Shown here: positions 49,671-61,831 of the stretch, in pieces
Layout: the number at the start of each line of letters is the position of its first letter
How positions within the stretch are numbered: position 1 is the stretch's first letter
DNA from: Dioszegia crocea
Taxonomy: Eukaryota; Basidiomycota; Tremellomycetes; Tremellales; Bulleribasidiaceae
Length of the DNA: 64,000 nt
Direction: 5' to 3'
NCBI GenBank assembly: GCA_001600615.1
Contig: BCKK01000006.1
Coordinates: forward strand, 1,054,001 to 1,118,000
Notes under the pieces: model-generated
The model's input: only the letters and a program-made list of their open reading frames with translations
What the model was told of the DNA's origin: nothing
Database searches by the model: none
Position numbers and translations under genes: made by a program

Positions 49671-50532
49671 CTTGATATCGTTGGTATAAGTTACCTTATA
49701 AACGCATTTCCAGGACCGAAGCGGAGAGCTCGCCGGTGCAGTCTTTTCGGCCCAATCACCGTCACCGTGATGAGAGCATGGCTTCTTGGACTCATGTGGA
49801 TGGCCTATTGGGCTACCTGAGACAAGCCTGTTCGTGATGAGGGTCTGTGATCCAGAGATCTAGTTACCACTGAATAATGAGCGCTCTGAGCATACATACA
49901 GCATACAGATATACGGGACAGGGACATAGCGGACCCACTTCGCATGTTAGCCCTTCTGGGATCCAGAGAGCGCTCGCGGTGGGCGTGCTTTTACGCCACC
50001 GATCCCGATCACGAAACTGGCATGTCTGGCTGTTTCTTGGGGGTGTACGGCGTACGCTTATTACTGTCACGGTCTTACCTTCACAATTTGGATATTTGGA
50101 GATTCCTTCAAGACAACATGGCATCTGCATACGGCGGTCATTTTGGGGACAAAGGACTGTAGGTTTGAATCTGAGATGTCTAACGGCTTCTTGAGAGACA
50201 GCAAAGCGAAACAGACAGTAGTGATACGGGGGAAAGTTGAAACAAGGGAGGAGCTGCAAGGAGAGCCTGGTAGTGACAGATACCAGGGGATCAGGGGAGG
50301 CCTTGTAAGGAAGGAATGACTTCAATCGGAGGGATCAAAGGAGGCATCTCCGTGTAGCCTGATATCAGCAAAGGCGGGCCAACCAAGGAACGCGGGCTCG
50401 CAGCTACATCGGTTCGCCCTGCAGAACTATAAGTACAGCGCGCTGATCGATCTAGCCGGACGGTTTCCTCACTCTTCCGCCTCTAGCACCCTAGTCTCAG
50501 CCAATTGCGGTCTGTCACTTGCCCTCAACAAG
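49671..50532. other. Intergenic region before amidase copy 3
   Basis: 860 bp with no recognisable coding frame, RNA or repeat. Frames at 49877-50194 and 49864-50325 lack support. Confidence 0.4.
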
Positions 50533-52478
50533 ATGTCCTTAGTACTCCCTGCAAAGCTCTCCAAGAGTCTGATCTCAAAAGGCCGGCTTCCAACCTCTCT
50601 CAATCTACTCCAGACTTCGATCGGAGAGCTTTCTGGCCTACTGGCAGATGGGTCTATGACCTCGGTTGATTTGGTTCAAGCATATCTTGGTAAATTCCTG
50701 CTAGACGCATCCTAACGAAAGGGAATATCGACCAGCACAACACTAAGGGAGTTGAACTGAGAGCGATCATCCAAGTAGCGCCCCTCGAATCTGTTTTGCA
50801 GATCGCTCAATCGCTCGACGAAGAACGCCAGCGAGGCAGCACCAGGGGACCTCTTCACGGCATACCTATATTGGTGAAGGACAACATAGCTACCGATGTA
50901 TCGCTGGGGATGGCGACCGGCGCAGGCAATTTGGCTCTTCGTGAGTCGTGCTGAAATTTGAAAACTGGTAACATGCAACCCAACTGATACATCAGGCCAA
51001 AGCAAGGTCTCAGGCGACGCCACTGTAATCAAGAGGCTGAGGGCGGCTGGAGCTATCAGTGAGTCGTGATATATTAGATCTGGCCCACTGGCTGACACTG
51101 CATAGTCTTGGCCAAAGCAAACATGACCGAATTTGCAAATTTTATGGGTCCAGGTCAAATTTCAGGATACTCCGCAGCTGGGGGACAGTGTCGGTCGGCG
51201 TTTGTTGATAGTCACAACCCTACCGGATATGACACTTCTGGCAGCTCCTCGGGGAGCGCAGTGGGAGTCAGTGCGGGTTTTGGAGCCGCTGCTTTGGGCA
51301 CAGAAACGTCCGGTTCATTGGTGAGTTGCTTGATGACAATCGCGGATCGACCTGGTGCTAATTCTCAAGTCAGGTCCCGCTAGCCGTGCCGCTCTTTACA
51401 CTATAAGGCCGGCACCGGGACTGGTCGATTCGGAGGGAGTGATACCCATCAGGTCAGTCATAAATACAACCTGTTTTAGGGCGGGCGTCGCTGATAAGCT
51501 AGTTGCACTGTCGATACAGTCGGTCCGATCGGTTTTACACCGGAAGACATCGCTATTTTGCTTGATGGGATGGTCGAAGGCGTAGGCAAGTGAGTAATGA
51601 ATGTGTAGCCGGCGCTGAAACCAGATATCTGACCGCAGCCCAATCTCCAAGAATCAATCTTAAGTTTGGGTTGGTCCGCAAGAACTTTTTAGACGAAGCG
51701 GACGGTCGGAGTGTCTCAGGAGGATGCCAAAATGTCGCCGACGTAGTCTCTGCGCTTGAGACCGCTCTCCACGAGATGCGACAGCATGGTGCGTTCATCA
51801 CGGACTGCGACATGGATGTCACCTACGCGGAGATCCTGGAGATGAAAAAATGCATAGTCGACACCTGGGCGAGCGATTTCAAGGAGGACATTGAGCATTA
51901 CCTGCATTTTCTGACTGAAAGCCCGGTGAAGAATCTACGGGAGTTGATACACTGGAACCAAAAGCACTCGGTAAGCTACTACATACCGAAACAGCTACAG
52001 TCAACTGACGACCGTAGAAAGAAGAGCTTACCCCTAAAGCTCCTTCCCAGGGACACTTACAAGACGCCCTTGACGCTCCAGGCAGAGATTCAGAGGAGTA
52101 TCGGCGAAGTCTTGCTCGTTCGAGAGATATAGCAGGAACTAAGGGTCTGGACTATATCTTCAACAAGCATGCTCTCGATTGCGCTGTCTTTGCGACAGAC
52201 CTCGGATCCGCCAACTCATTCGCCTCCGTGGCCCGGTACGCGACGGTGAGTCGGCTGTTCCTTGTCAATCCAACGACGCTGACACGGTTCACAGGGTGTT
52301 GCCCCGCTGGGCTACTATGAGAATGGAGTGCCATTCGGGATCCTATTTGTTGTCCGAAGCGGTAATGAAGAGACACTCATCAGCATCTTGTAAGTACAAG
52401 AGAGAGCACCTTTGACGAATCAGGTCGGCATACCGTGATATCCGTCCCAAGAGGTTGACTCCGAAACTCCTCGAGTAG
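50533..52478 (+). CDS. Amidase-signature family protein, copy 3
   Basis: Ten exons, 50533-50689, 50722-50940, 50996-51058, 51106-51320, 51370-51452, 51503-51589, 51625-51970, 52018-52245, 52295-52389 and 52424-52478, encode 515 residues. Exons of 219, 63, 83, 87, 346, 228 and 95 nt are the same lengths as in copies 1, 2 and 4. The triad is present: Lys in GIPILVKDNI, cis-Ser in GSSSGSAVGV, nucleophile Ser in TETSGSLSGPAS. Exon 4 is 15 nt longer than in copy 1, from an insertion in the loop around DSHNPTGYDTSGS. The acceptor of exon 6 (GATAAGCTAG at 51493-51502) gives PIS|CTVDTVGPIGF. Identity with copies 1/2 is clearly lower than between them. Substrate unknown. Confidence 0.88.
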
Positions 52479-52675
52479 AGTAGGAGGACGCCTCATCGAT
52501 TCAGCTCCGCCCGCAGCTATACTAGGTCGTGCCGATTTCTCAGATATGTACTTACTGATACCATTGTCATGCATCACTCCGTGCTGACGCGTGTCTCACC
52601 AGCCGCGAGCAGCTAATCGCAGTCGGCACCTCCTCAGAACATCAGCAAATCTGGAGAGGCCGCATGTTGAGCTAG

Positions 52676-54093
52676 AACAAAGCAAGTGGACGCGGAGGTG
52701 GTTCGCCGACTGCGACATGCGGGAGCAATCAGTCAATCGCTACTTGAAACTTCAACTAAACTATCAGTCCTTGGAACGACGAAACTCAGCGAGCTCTCTT
52801 ACTTCAAAGGCCTAGGTGTACCCAAAGGATGGTCAGCGGTGGGCGGGCAGACTTACTCAGCCTATGTGAAAGGCGGGAATCCAGATGGTAGCTCCTCCGG
52901 GAGCGCGGTGGGGGTGAGCGCGGGCTTTGCGCCTGTTGCTCTGGGTGTGGACACTGCCGGGTCTATTGTGAGTTGGTCCCGTGAGGTCGTCAGCTGTTGT
53001 AGACTCGGCCGGCTTGTGAAGCTGCTTTGTACTCGATCAAACCGCACATTGGTCTCGTTTCGATGAAGGGTGTTGTGCCCGTCAGGTCAGTCGAGTCATT
53101 TTTGCCTCTAACTTGTCGCTGATACCTGTAGCCTGGATCATGACTCTGTTGGTCCTATGGGCATGACGATATCTGACATTGCAATTGTACTGGATGCCAT
53201 CACGGTTGACGATGGAAGGTGGGTTGAGACCCGGCACGTTGCTGATTTCGCAGATACCTCCGAGCTGCTCAGAAGCCCACAACGAAGGGCCTACGCCTCG
53301 GACTCGTTCGCAAGCACTTTCTCGATGGAGATCTATACGGCAGCGCAGTGTCAGAGGACGTGCGGAAGGAGATGAATGAAGCCTTGTTTGAAGCTGTGGG
53401 CAAGATGCGGGATGCAGGCGCAGATGTCATTGATGTCGACATGGATCTTATGGTGGCCGATATTGATGAGCTATTTGTAAGCGAATCGACAGTCTTCAAC
53501 ATCTGCTTCAAGGAAGACATCACGGCGTATCTTGGACAACTCAAAAAGTCGCCAGTCCGGACGTTGCAAGAGTTGACAGACTGGAATGAGACACATGCTG
53601 TAAGTCTGATCCCAATGTGTGAGCTGACGCCAGGCTGTTGAACTTCCTCCTCACGCGCCATCACAGCAACTCTTGATAGACGCCGTCAAAGCTCCAGGCC
53701 GAGATTCTGAGGAGTACCGAAATGGCAAGGCGAAACTATTGGAGATCTCACGTACAAATGGCCTTGATTATATATTCGACAAGCACAACCTGGATGCTGC
53801 CATCTTTGTTCTCGAGTTGGGCACCGGCGATGACTTTGCATCGGAAGCGGGTTATGTTCAGGTAAATCCAACTTCGGAATATCGTACATTACTCAGGCTG
53901 ACATGAGCAGGGAAGTGCACCACTCGGTTATTTGAAGAACGGGAAACCGTTTGGAATATTGTTTGTGACCAGGCCTGGAGATGTGGAAAAGATGCTCAGT
54001 ATTTTGTGAGTTTTTGTCAATTAGCTCTGCTGATCACACAGATCTGGATATGAGTCAATCATGCCCAAAAGGCGGACTCCGCATTTGTTGTAG
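52676..54093 (+). pseudogene. 5'-truncated amidase-signature copy 4
   Basis: Only exons equivalent to 3-10 are present: 52676-52731, 52768-52967, 53003-53085, 53132-53218, 53254-53599, 53634-53861, 53911-54005 and 54042-54093. Seven of these have exactly the length of their counterparts in copy 1 (200, 83, 87, 346, 228, 95, 52) and are open. The first (exon 3) is 56 instead of 63 nt: a 7-nt deletion after QSK shifts the frame. No ATG-bearing exon 1 or exon 2 is seen in the 200 nt upstream, so the N-terminal 110 residues and the catalytic Lys are missing. The two Ser sites remain (GSSSGSAVGV, DTAGSIV). Most like copy 3. A rescue by an unseen upstream exon cannot be excluded. Confidence 0.72.
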
Positions 54094-54168
54094 CATAAGT
54101 AATACGGAAAAAAGAGCCGAAGATGTATGCGATGACATTTGCGCGAGAGCGATCCTGGCGTTGTGAAA

Positions 54169-55333
54169 TCAAGTCCGTTTGAGCCCGCCTCGATCGCCTG
54201 GAACTGCTTGATTGGGACAAGCATTGGCGAAGTGTCCGTTCTGATTGCATTTCTACACGTCAGCGCTGACCCCCCGGCGGAAAACTTACAAAGCAAAGGA
54301 TGGACGAAAGGTCCTTGGTATATCCGCCCTTCCCTCCCGCGCCTCCGCCTCCGCCACCACCACCACCACCACCACCACCACCTCCAAACCCGCCCCCGCC
54401 GCCACCCCCTTGCCTATCCTCGTTCCGCCTCGTGTTTCCACTCAAGATTCCTCCCGCCCGCCATCCCGACAAACTTCCACCCTCCGCCCATGCCGCCGAA
54501 GGCAGAATGACGGCATTAGGGTCATATCGATATTCTCGCCATCGTCCATATCCTGCTGGAAGATTTGGAGGCGGTCCAGCATTGGCCGGATCGGGTATAG
54601 GGGGATTGACATAGGCTTCAGGTGGAGCATGAGTAGGTGGAGGACTAGATTTGTCAGCATGGTCCAGGGTAGTCAATTAGTCATCACTCACTGAGCCCTC
54701 TTGCAATCTTTTCCATCTGGGCAGAATCCAGCAGCATACGCTCCGCACAGCACCCTTCTGACATGTCTCCTCGGGCATTCTGGGCCATTCACACAGAATC
54801 CTCTGTTATAATCTGGACATTCTACCCGCCGCTCATACTCGCTCGGATGAAAGTATAGGCACTCTCCTCCTAATTCGCACTTGCCCAATTTGACGAAGAA
54901 TATACACAAGGGCATCGTCCGGAGATTGAAGTCGTGTGTGTATTCACAATTATCTCCCATCTTGCAGAGGTTACGAAGGTAATGCTTGCACACTGTCGTT
55001 TTCTTTTCGCGTTCACGCTGATGTGCTGGCAGCGGTGGTGGACCGCGGAAATTGAGGGAAGAGGGGTGAGTATGGCGATAGGGGCAGAGTGAGGCTGGAA
55101 GGGGACAGCCAGGTGGTAGAAGAGAAAGTCTACATATCTCGGTATCTGCGAGGTCAGCAGTGTCCGACAAAAGCGAGACGAGACAACTTACCAGAGTCGA
55201 GCTTGAAATTCCGCTCCGCTTTCAAATACCCCTCAATATCCAAATTAACCTGATGGAAATCTGGCCTGACATAGTCGGCTGCTCTGCCGAGGTAGTCCGA
55301 GGGCCCTGCGGTCGCGTTGGCTGTGATACTCAT
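54169..55333 (-). CDS. YTH1: mRNA 3'-end processing factor YTH1/CPSF30, with C-terminal zinc knuckle
   Basis: Four exons, 55192-55333, 54692-55145, 54290-54644 and 54169-54252, encode 344 residues. Yth1/CPSF30 is the CCCH zinc-finger subunit of the cleavage and polyadenylation factor that reads the AAUAAA signal. The five CCCH fingers are visible: CRLSLLPPGCPLPASLCPYR, VCKHYLRNLCKMGDNCEYTH, LCIFFVKLGKCELGGECLYF, CPDYNRGFCVNGPECPRRH and VLCGAYAAGFCPDGKDCKRA. A linker has TYR-rich AGYGRWREYRYDPN and a run of about 15 Gly. The last exon supplies CFKCNQNGHFANACPN, a CCHC zinc knuckle as in human CPSF30, which S. cerevisiae Yth1 lacks. Reading through the intron (donor GTAAGTTT at 54282) would end the protein in LCFVSFPPGGQR and lose the knuckle. 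Confidence 0.92.
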
Positions 55334-55634
55334 GATGCTTTATGTGATTTGCAAGATGAATAAGGATTGTTGCTTGGTGCGTCGGTGTATATAGTGTCCC
55401 GGAACCTTCACCCTTTGCCACTCTTGCGTAAGCCGGCATTCACCGCCAGAGATCCCCTTAAACAGTCCCTCCCTAAGTCGCGCCCAATTCAGCTCAGAGC
55501 CAAATCATTTCGCATCTCTCTCCCATCTTTGTCTCTTATAAACCTCCTCGTCTCCCGCTCCTCTAGCTGCACAGCCATCGCAGACTGAAGGCAGTGCTCC
55601 GAGTGCTTTCCACCCATCCAAAAAAATCCTCGAG
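55334..55634. other. Divergent promoter region of YTH1 and NUP98-NUP96
   Basis: 300 bp between the YTH1 start (minus) and the NUP98 start (plus). No coding or RNA feature recognised. Confidence 0.4.
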
Positions 55635-58600
55635 ATGTTCGGCGGGTCATGGGGACAGAACAATCAGCAACAGCAGCAGCAGCCTCAGCAGCAGGGTGGC
55701 TTCGGCTTCGGTGGCCAACAGCAACAGCAGCAACAACCTAATACTGGTGAGTACTTCCGCCACTGATCTATGAGTATCGCTGACGATCCTCAAGGCTTCG
55801 GACAACCTCAAGCGGCCGGAGGCTTTGGACAGCCCGCTCAGCAACAAAATACTGGGGGTCTATTCGGAGGCGGTGGCCAGAACACTGGTTTCGGTGCACC
55901 CGCTCAGAGCACTGCAACGAACTTTGGTACGTCGGCCATATAGTGGCAAGCATCCTTTGCTAATTTGACAGCTTTCGGTGGCGGCAATCAGACTCAGCAG
56001 AACAATACTTTCGGTGGCGGCGCGAGGCCAGGATTTGGCGCGGCTGGAGCCTCGACTTTTGGACAGCCTGCCAACAGTGAGCCTTCGATTATTATGATAC
56101 TCAAGATCTACGTGCTGATTTACAGACACCGGCGGTGGCCTCTTCGGTGGTGCAGCACCCACCTCGACTTTCGGCGCGGCGAATAACAATACCTTCGGTA
56201 AGCCAGCCAACACTTTCGGGACGGGTCAGACAACCGGTCTGTTCGGTGCGCCTCAGCAACAGCAAAACACCGGTTTCGGCGGCGGTGGCCCTACCGACCC
56301 GAACTCTTGGGACGCTAACGCTGTTCACGACTTCCAACCCAATCACCCGACCGAGCCACCGCAGAATGGTACTGCTCATCCCATATACCAGCCTACTTGG
56401 CATCGAGATCCACCTCCTTTGACCGGGAGGCCGACCGCCGCTGCCCATTTGGCCCACCTGTATCACTCCATCAATGCCATGTACCCCTACCGCGGAGCCA
56501 GCACCGATGAGCTCCGCTTCTTGGACTATGAGCAGAACAGGAAGGTGGCAGGTGCCGCACCGGTGGCGGGAGGATTCGGACAGCCGGCAGCTGGGGGCTT
56601 TGGGCAGCCCCAGCAGCAACAGGCAGGAGGGTTCGGGCAGCCCGCGGCGAACAACTCGCCCTTCGGCGCCAAGCCTGGCGGGTTGTTTGGAGCTCCAGCA
56701 CCGGCAGCGACTGGGTTCGGTGCATCGACAACGGGCGGATTATTCGGCCAAAACAACACTAACAACAACGCAGGCGGGATGTTCGGTCAGCCTCAACAGC
56801 AGGCACAGCCTCAGCAGACCGGTGGTCTCTTCGGCGCTCCTGCTCAAACTCAACAGCAGACGGGCGGACTTTTCGGTCAACCCCAGCAACAGCAGCAGCC
56901 TGCCGGTGGTCTGTTCAGCAACCCCAATCCTTTCAGCGGACAGCAGCAACAGGCACAACCTGCCGCAACCAACTTTGGATTTGGCGCAGCGAACACGGCC
57001 AAGCCGGCATTTGGGGCGGCACCGACTACCAATACGTTTGGGCAGCCCAACAACACTGCGACCACAGGCTTTGGTCAACCTGCCCAGCCTGCCAATACTG
57101 GCTTCTTCGGCGGGGGTCAACAGCAACAACAGCAGCAGCCTGCGGCGGGTGGAGGATTGTTCGGAGGCGGTGGATTTGGTATGTCCCCTCTTCTTGTTGT
57201 TAAATATCTGCTGATGCTCCAGGCAACAACAATGCTGCTCAACCCGCTTCGACCGGTCTTTTCGGCCAAAATAACCAGCAGCAACAGCAGCAGCCTGCTC
57301 AAGGAGGCGGATTATTTGGCGCAGCAGCGGCGAAGCCTGCAGGAGGTCTATTCGGAGCACCAGCGCCTGCACCGGCTGCTGGTGGATTCAGTAAGTCTAC
57401 TCGTCTGCACATATGACCTTAGCTGATGTTCCAGACTTCGGTCAAAATAACCAACAACAACAGCAGCAACAACCTGCTGGCGGTGGCCTGTTCGGTGCTC
57501 CAGCAGCCAACAACACCGGTGGCGGTCTATTTGGTCAAAACAACCAGCAGCAGCAGACCCAAGCTCCAGCCGCAGGTGGCGGTCTCTTCGGAGGCCAAAA
57601 CAACGCTGGTGGAGGGCTCTTTGGCGCTAAGCCCACTACGACTGGCGGTCTCGGCGGCGGTCTGTTCGGTGCTCAACCCGCTCAACAAGCTGCACCTGCC
57701 AACAACATGTTTGGCGGGGGTCAGACTGGAGGGTTGTTCGGGGGAACCAACAACAACAATAACAATCTCGGTCAATCCCAACAACAGAACAATGGCCTGA
57801 ACAAGCCTGCCGGAGGTTTGTTCGGCGGTAGTCTCTTTGGCCAGCCAGCCCAGCAGCAGCAGCAACCTGCTGCTTCTGGGATGTTTGGTGGTCAATCTAC
57901 CAATACTGGCGGTGGGCTATTCGGCGGTGCGAACCAGTCTACTACTCAACCTTCTGGGTTAGGTGGTAGTTTGTTCGGCGGCGGTCTGGGCGGTCTAGGT
58001 CAATCCCAAAATCAACAACAGCAGCAGCAACAACAACACCAACCTTCGTTGACTGCTTCGATCGACCAAAACCCATATGGCAACAATCCCCTCTTTGCGT
58101 ATAATGGTCAAACGCTTGACCTCGGCTCATCGAGCAAGAAACCTGCCCTCCCTCCTCTTACTTCATCCACCTTCCGCCTTACCCCCAGCCGGGGTAAAAC
58201 CCAAGTCAACAAACTCCGCGGTTTTTCTAGTCCTGCTCCATCGCCCCGAGCAGGCTCTCCCCTTAACGGATTGACAACGCCCGGTACCGGTCGGTCAATC
58301 ATGGGCTCTCCTATCGCTTCGGACAGATACAAGGGCTTGTCCGATACCGTCCTCCCTCCCAACGCTTTCGTTCCTCGACCTAGCATAAAGCGTCTGACGG
58401 TTACGCCTAAGAGCAACGCAATGTACGGTAACGAGGATCATCTCGAGTCGGTATTGGGTAAATCCGCTATTCGATCTTCGGGATCTACTCCCTCTGCTCC
58501 AGCTCGCCCTGCTCAATCCCCCGCTGCGGCAGCATCACCCGCCACCCTCATCTTCAACCCCCCTGCCGACAAGGCCCGCACCGACAATCAGAACTCACCT

Positions 58601-61600
58601 CGTACCACCATGGTCGACCGTCAGCCCAAAGACGGCGATTACTGGTGTCGACCCAAAATCGAGAAGCTTAAGCAGCTCACCGAGAATGATCTCAGGGAGA
58701 TCAGTAACTTCTCGGCAGGTCGGAAGGGGCATGGCGAGGTATTGTTCCTTGAGCCCGTCGACCTTACCTCTGTCGACCTCGACACTTTCCTCGGCACCGA
58801 CATCAAATTCGGTGATAGGGATGTGGCAGTCTACGGAGATTATGCCCCTGGAACCAAGCCTGCGGTCGGAACGGGTCTGAACGTCCCCGCTCAAGTCTCA
58901 CTGGAGAATGTCTACCCCAAAGACAAGAAGAAGGAGGATATTACCAATGTTGAAGATGGGAAATTCGTTGCCTTTTTGAAGCGTCTCAAGGCTGCTCCCA
59001 ACACCGAATTTGTCAGTCATGCCGATGGAGTATGGAGTTTCAAAGTGGAGCATTTCTCGAGGTATGGAGTACCGGAGGATTCGGATGAGGATGATGAAGA
59101 GGAGGAGGATATGGGGAATGCTAAAGCGGCTGAAGCGAGGAGAGAGGGGGAATCTGGGACTTCAGAGGATGAAGACGAAGTCATGCCGCCGACAAAAAGT
59201 CGACATGATCAAGCTCATGACGAGTCTGGCGGATCAGGGTCTGACGAGACGACCGAGGAGTCTGCGGAGAGTCAGACTGAGTCGAGTCAATCTGAAGAGG
59301 AGGAAGGTATGGATGAGGATGAAGGCGAATATGAGCATCCTCTACAGAAGAAACTAGGGTCGGAGGGAACGAGGAAAGTCATGGAGATGCGTGCTGGGTT
59401 TTTTGGCCCAATGTTGCAGAAGGCCGAGAACCGTGCTGCGGCTGGACGGATACCGCAGAAGAGACGGGCGGATGTAGAGGGTAATGAGCAGGATTTTAGG
59501 AATGCCGGAGAGGGTGGTATCGCGCTTGACGATCGGGCTGTCAAGGTGAGTTTTTGTAACAGGGATGGGATGGAGTGAGGCTGACTTTTCCAGCGCGCCT
59601 CTTTCGGCGCCGAGCGCCCAGCTAAGTTACGTCAGGGGAGGACGTATGCCAATGTTGCACTGGAGAAGAGCGTGGTGAAGGGGAATGAGGGAGTGAGGGT
59701 TGATGCGGGTCTAGCGTGGGGACGATCGGCCGGTGCAGCGTGGGGATTTGGAGGAGAGGTTGTGCATCTAGGCAAGATATGTGGCTCTGATGCGGACTTG
59801 TGAGTTGGCCATGGCCGAATGAGATTGACGATATAGCTGACGCATAGTGCTTCTGGCCCAGAGGCTATGGTCACTATTCAGAAACTCAGCCTACTAGCCG
59901 AGTCTAAAGCTGTCGAGGCTGCTCGAGCGGATCGACTACTCCAATTACACCTCGGTCGATCTCAAATCACCCTCGTCGATGGCATCCCCACAGCCTCCAT
60001 CGACTCCGCTATCCGCTTTACCGATTTCGCTCAGCTCTTCGATGCTGGCGACCGATCTCACGAAGCCAACATCTTCCGATTAGGCGTTGCGCTCTTTGAT
60101 GAAATCAACCTTAATCTCCCTCTCGACGCATCGGACGATCTCGTCGGTCGGATCCTGGAGGTCCGGCGGAAACTCGCCTTATCGCGCTGGCTCCAGGATG
60201 CCGTCTCGCCCGCTGTTGATGCCGAGCTTGTGAAGACCAACAGTCAACCTGGGAAGCTGTTCTCCCTGCTTTCTGGGAATCAGGTCGAAAGGGCTGTCGA
60301 GTCTGCTATAGAGGGCAACGATATGCGACTTGCTACTCTGCTCGCGCAAATCGGGAGTGGGGATGCCTTCAGGGAGGAGATTCATCGTCAATTGGCGGAT
60401 TGGAAGAAGTATAAAGCTGGCTCGCTGATCTCTGTGGAGTATCGCCGGCTTTATGCTCTTCTCGCTGGGATTACCGATGTTCTCCCTGGAGATTCTTCTC
60501 GGGGCGTCGACGGATGTGCAGACGTCATCATTTCCAAAGGTCTAGATTGGAAACGCGCGTTCGGGGTTCAAATGTGGTTTGGTAACCATTTTGAAGATCC
60601 AATCCCTACCATCCTAGATTCATTCTCTTCCGCCCTCTCATCCTCTCACTCCCCGGCTACTCCACTCCCACCTTACCTCGAAAAGCCCTACACACTCGAC
60701 CAATCCTGGAAGATGTCATCTCAACCTACCGATATCCTCTTTGGTCTCATTCGACTCTATTCAGACCCTACAATCTCCCTCGACCAAGTACTTCGATCTC
60801 GTGATGCCTCGCCGAGCCCATTCGACATGCGAGTCATATGGCACCTCTACATTCTGCTTTCGCAGGTATTGGGCAAGAGAGACTTTGAGGATCGGGATGT
60901 TGTTGATGGGTATTCGGCAAGTGCGGATAAAGTCACAGTGGGGTATGCGAATCAATTGGAGGGATTGGGCGATTGGGTCGGGGCGGCTTTCGTCTTGATG
61001 CACCTTGAAACTCTTCATGGGTGAGTAGTACCTTGGTTAGTGATGAGGATTGAGCTGATATATAGGCGAGAATCATCATTACGAGCTTTACTCCACCGAC
61101 ATCCCATCCCTACCACTGAAGAATACCGTCGACTTACCGATGTTCTACAGATCCCCGTGGAGTGGCTGCACGAGTCTAAAGCTGCACTACTTGCGTCAGC
61201 CGGTGATGCATACGGCGAGTATCAGGAGTTGCTCAAGGCTGGGTTGGCGGACAGAGCGCATAAGATCCTGGTGGGCAAACTCTTGCCAGAGGTGATATTA
61301 AGGGATGACTTGGTGTTGGTCAAGAAGCTATGTGGCGAGGTGGAGGGTAGAGTTGAAGGATGGGAATATGGGGCCAAGGTGAGTTGTTCGGTCTGAAGTA
61401 GGCGTATAAGCTGACAAACCCAGCTCTTCCTCGAATACGTGCATGTCTGCCAGGACATCCCTACACTCCTCACTTCCGTCCTCCGCGAACGATCTTCAAC
61501 ATCGGCTTCCTCCGATAGGGCCCGGTTGTCCGAATTGGCTCAGGTCGTACCTCGGTTGATCAAGCTCTTACCTGCCGTCTTCCCGGACCGGACGGACGTA

Positions 61601-61831
61601 CAGCAAGTGGCGGGTCTGGCGGATATGTTGTCGAATCTGCATCATCTCGCAGGGAGTCTTTATGCGGCTGGTTATGTGAGTGTTTTCGGCGGGTGAGAGG
61701 GGATGAGGCTGACGAGGTAGATTGCTCGACCGGCCGTCTCGCCGCTTATGGTTGATGTGGACAGGCTGCATTTGTTGCAAGCTGCTTCGTTGGATTCTTT
61801 CGCCAAGAGTCTGGGAGCGTGTACGGCTTAG
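55635..61831 (+). CDS. NUP145: NUP98-NUP96 nuclear pore precursor (NUP145 type)
   Basis: Eleven exons, 55635-55746, 55795-55926, 55972-56076, 56126-57178, 57223-57390, 57435-59545, 59594-59799, 59848-61020, 61066-61378, 61424-61675 and 61721-61831, encode 1911 residues. The precursor is cut by its own autoproteolytic domain into NUP98 (FG repeats that form the permeability barrier) and NUP96 (Y-complex scaffold). The first 700 residues are FG/GLFG repeats with Gln-rich spacers (GGLFG many times). A GLEBS-type Gle2-binding motif around residues 205-260 ends SINAMYPYRGASTDELRFLD. The autoprotease domain runs from GDYWCRPKIEKLKQLTENDL, and the cleavage site is HF|SRYG at 59051-59059, giving 1064 + 847 residues. 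NUP96 contains an acidic linker and the helical domain (PEAMVTIQKLSLLAESKAVE, NDMRLATLLAQIGSG). Confidence 0.93.

Noticed and set aside
54300..54614. Proline-run ORF on the plus strand
   Set aside because: It is the antisense of the poly-Gly linker of YTH1.
56471..57372. Long minus-strand frames under the nucleoporin repeats
   Set aside because: Repetitive GC-rich FG-repeat sequence leaves antisense frames open; they have repeat-derived composition.
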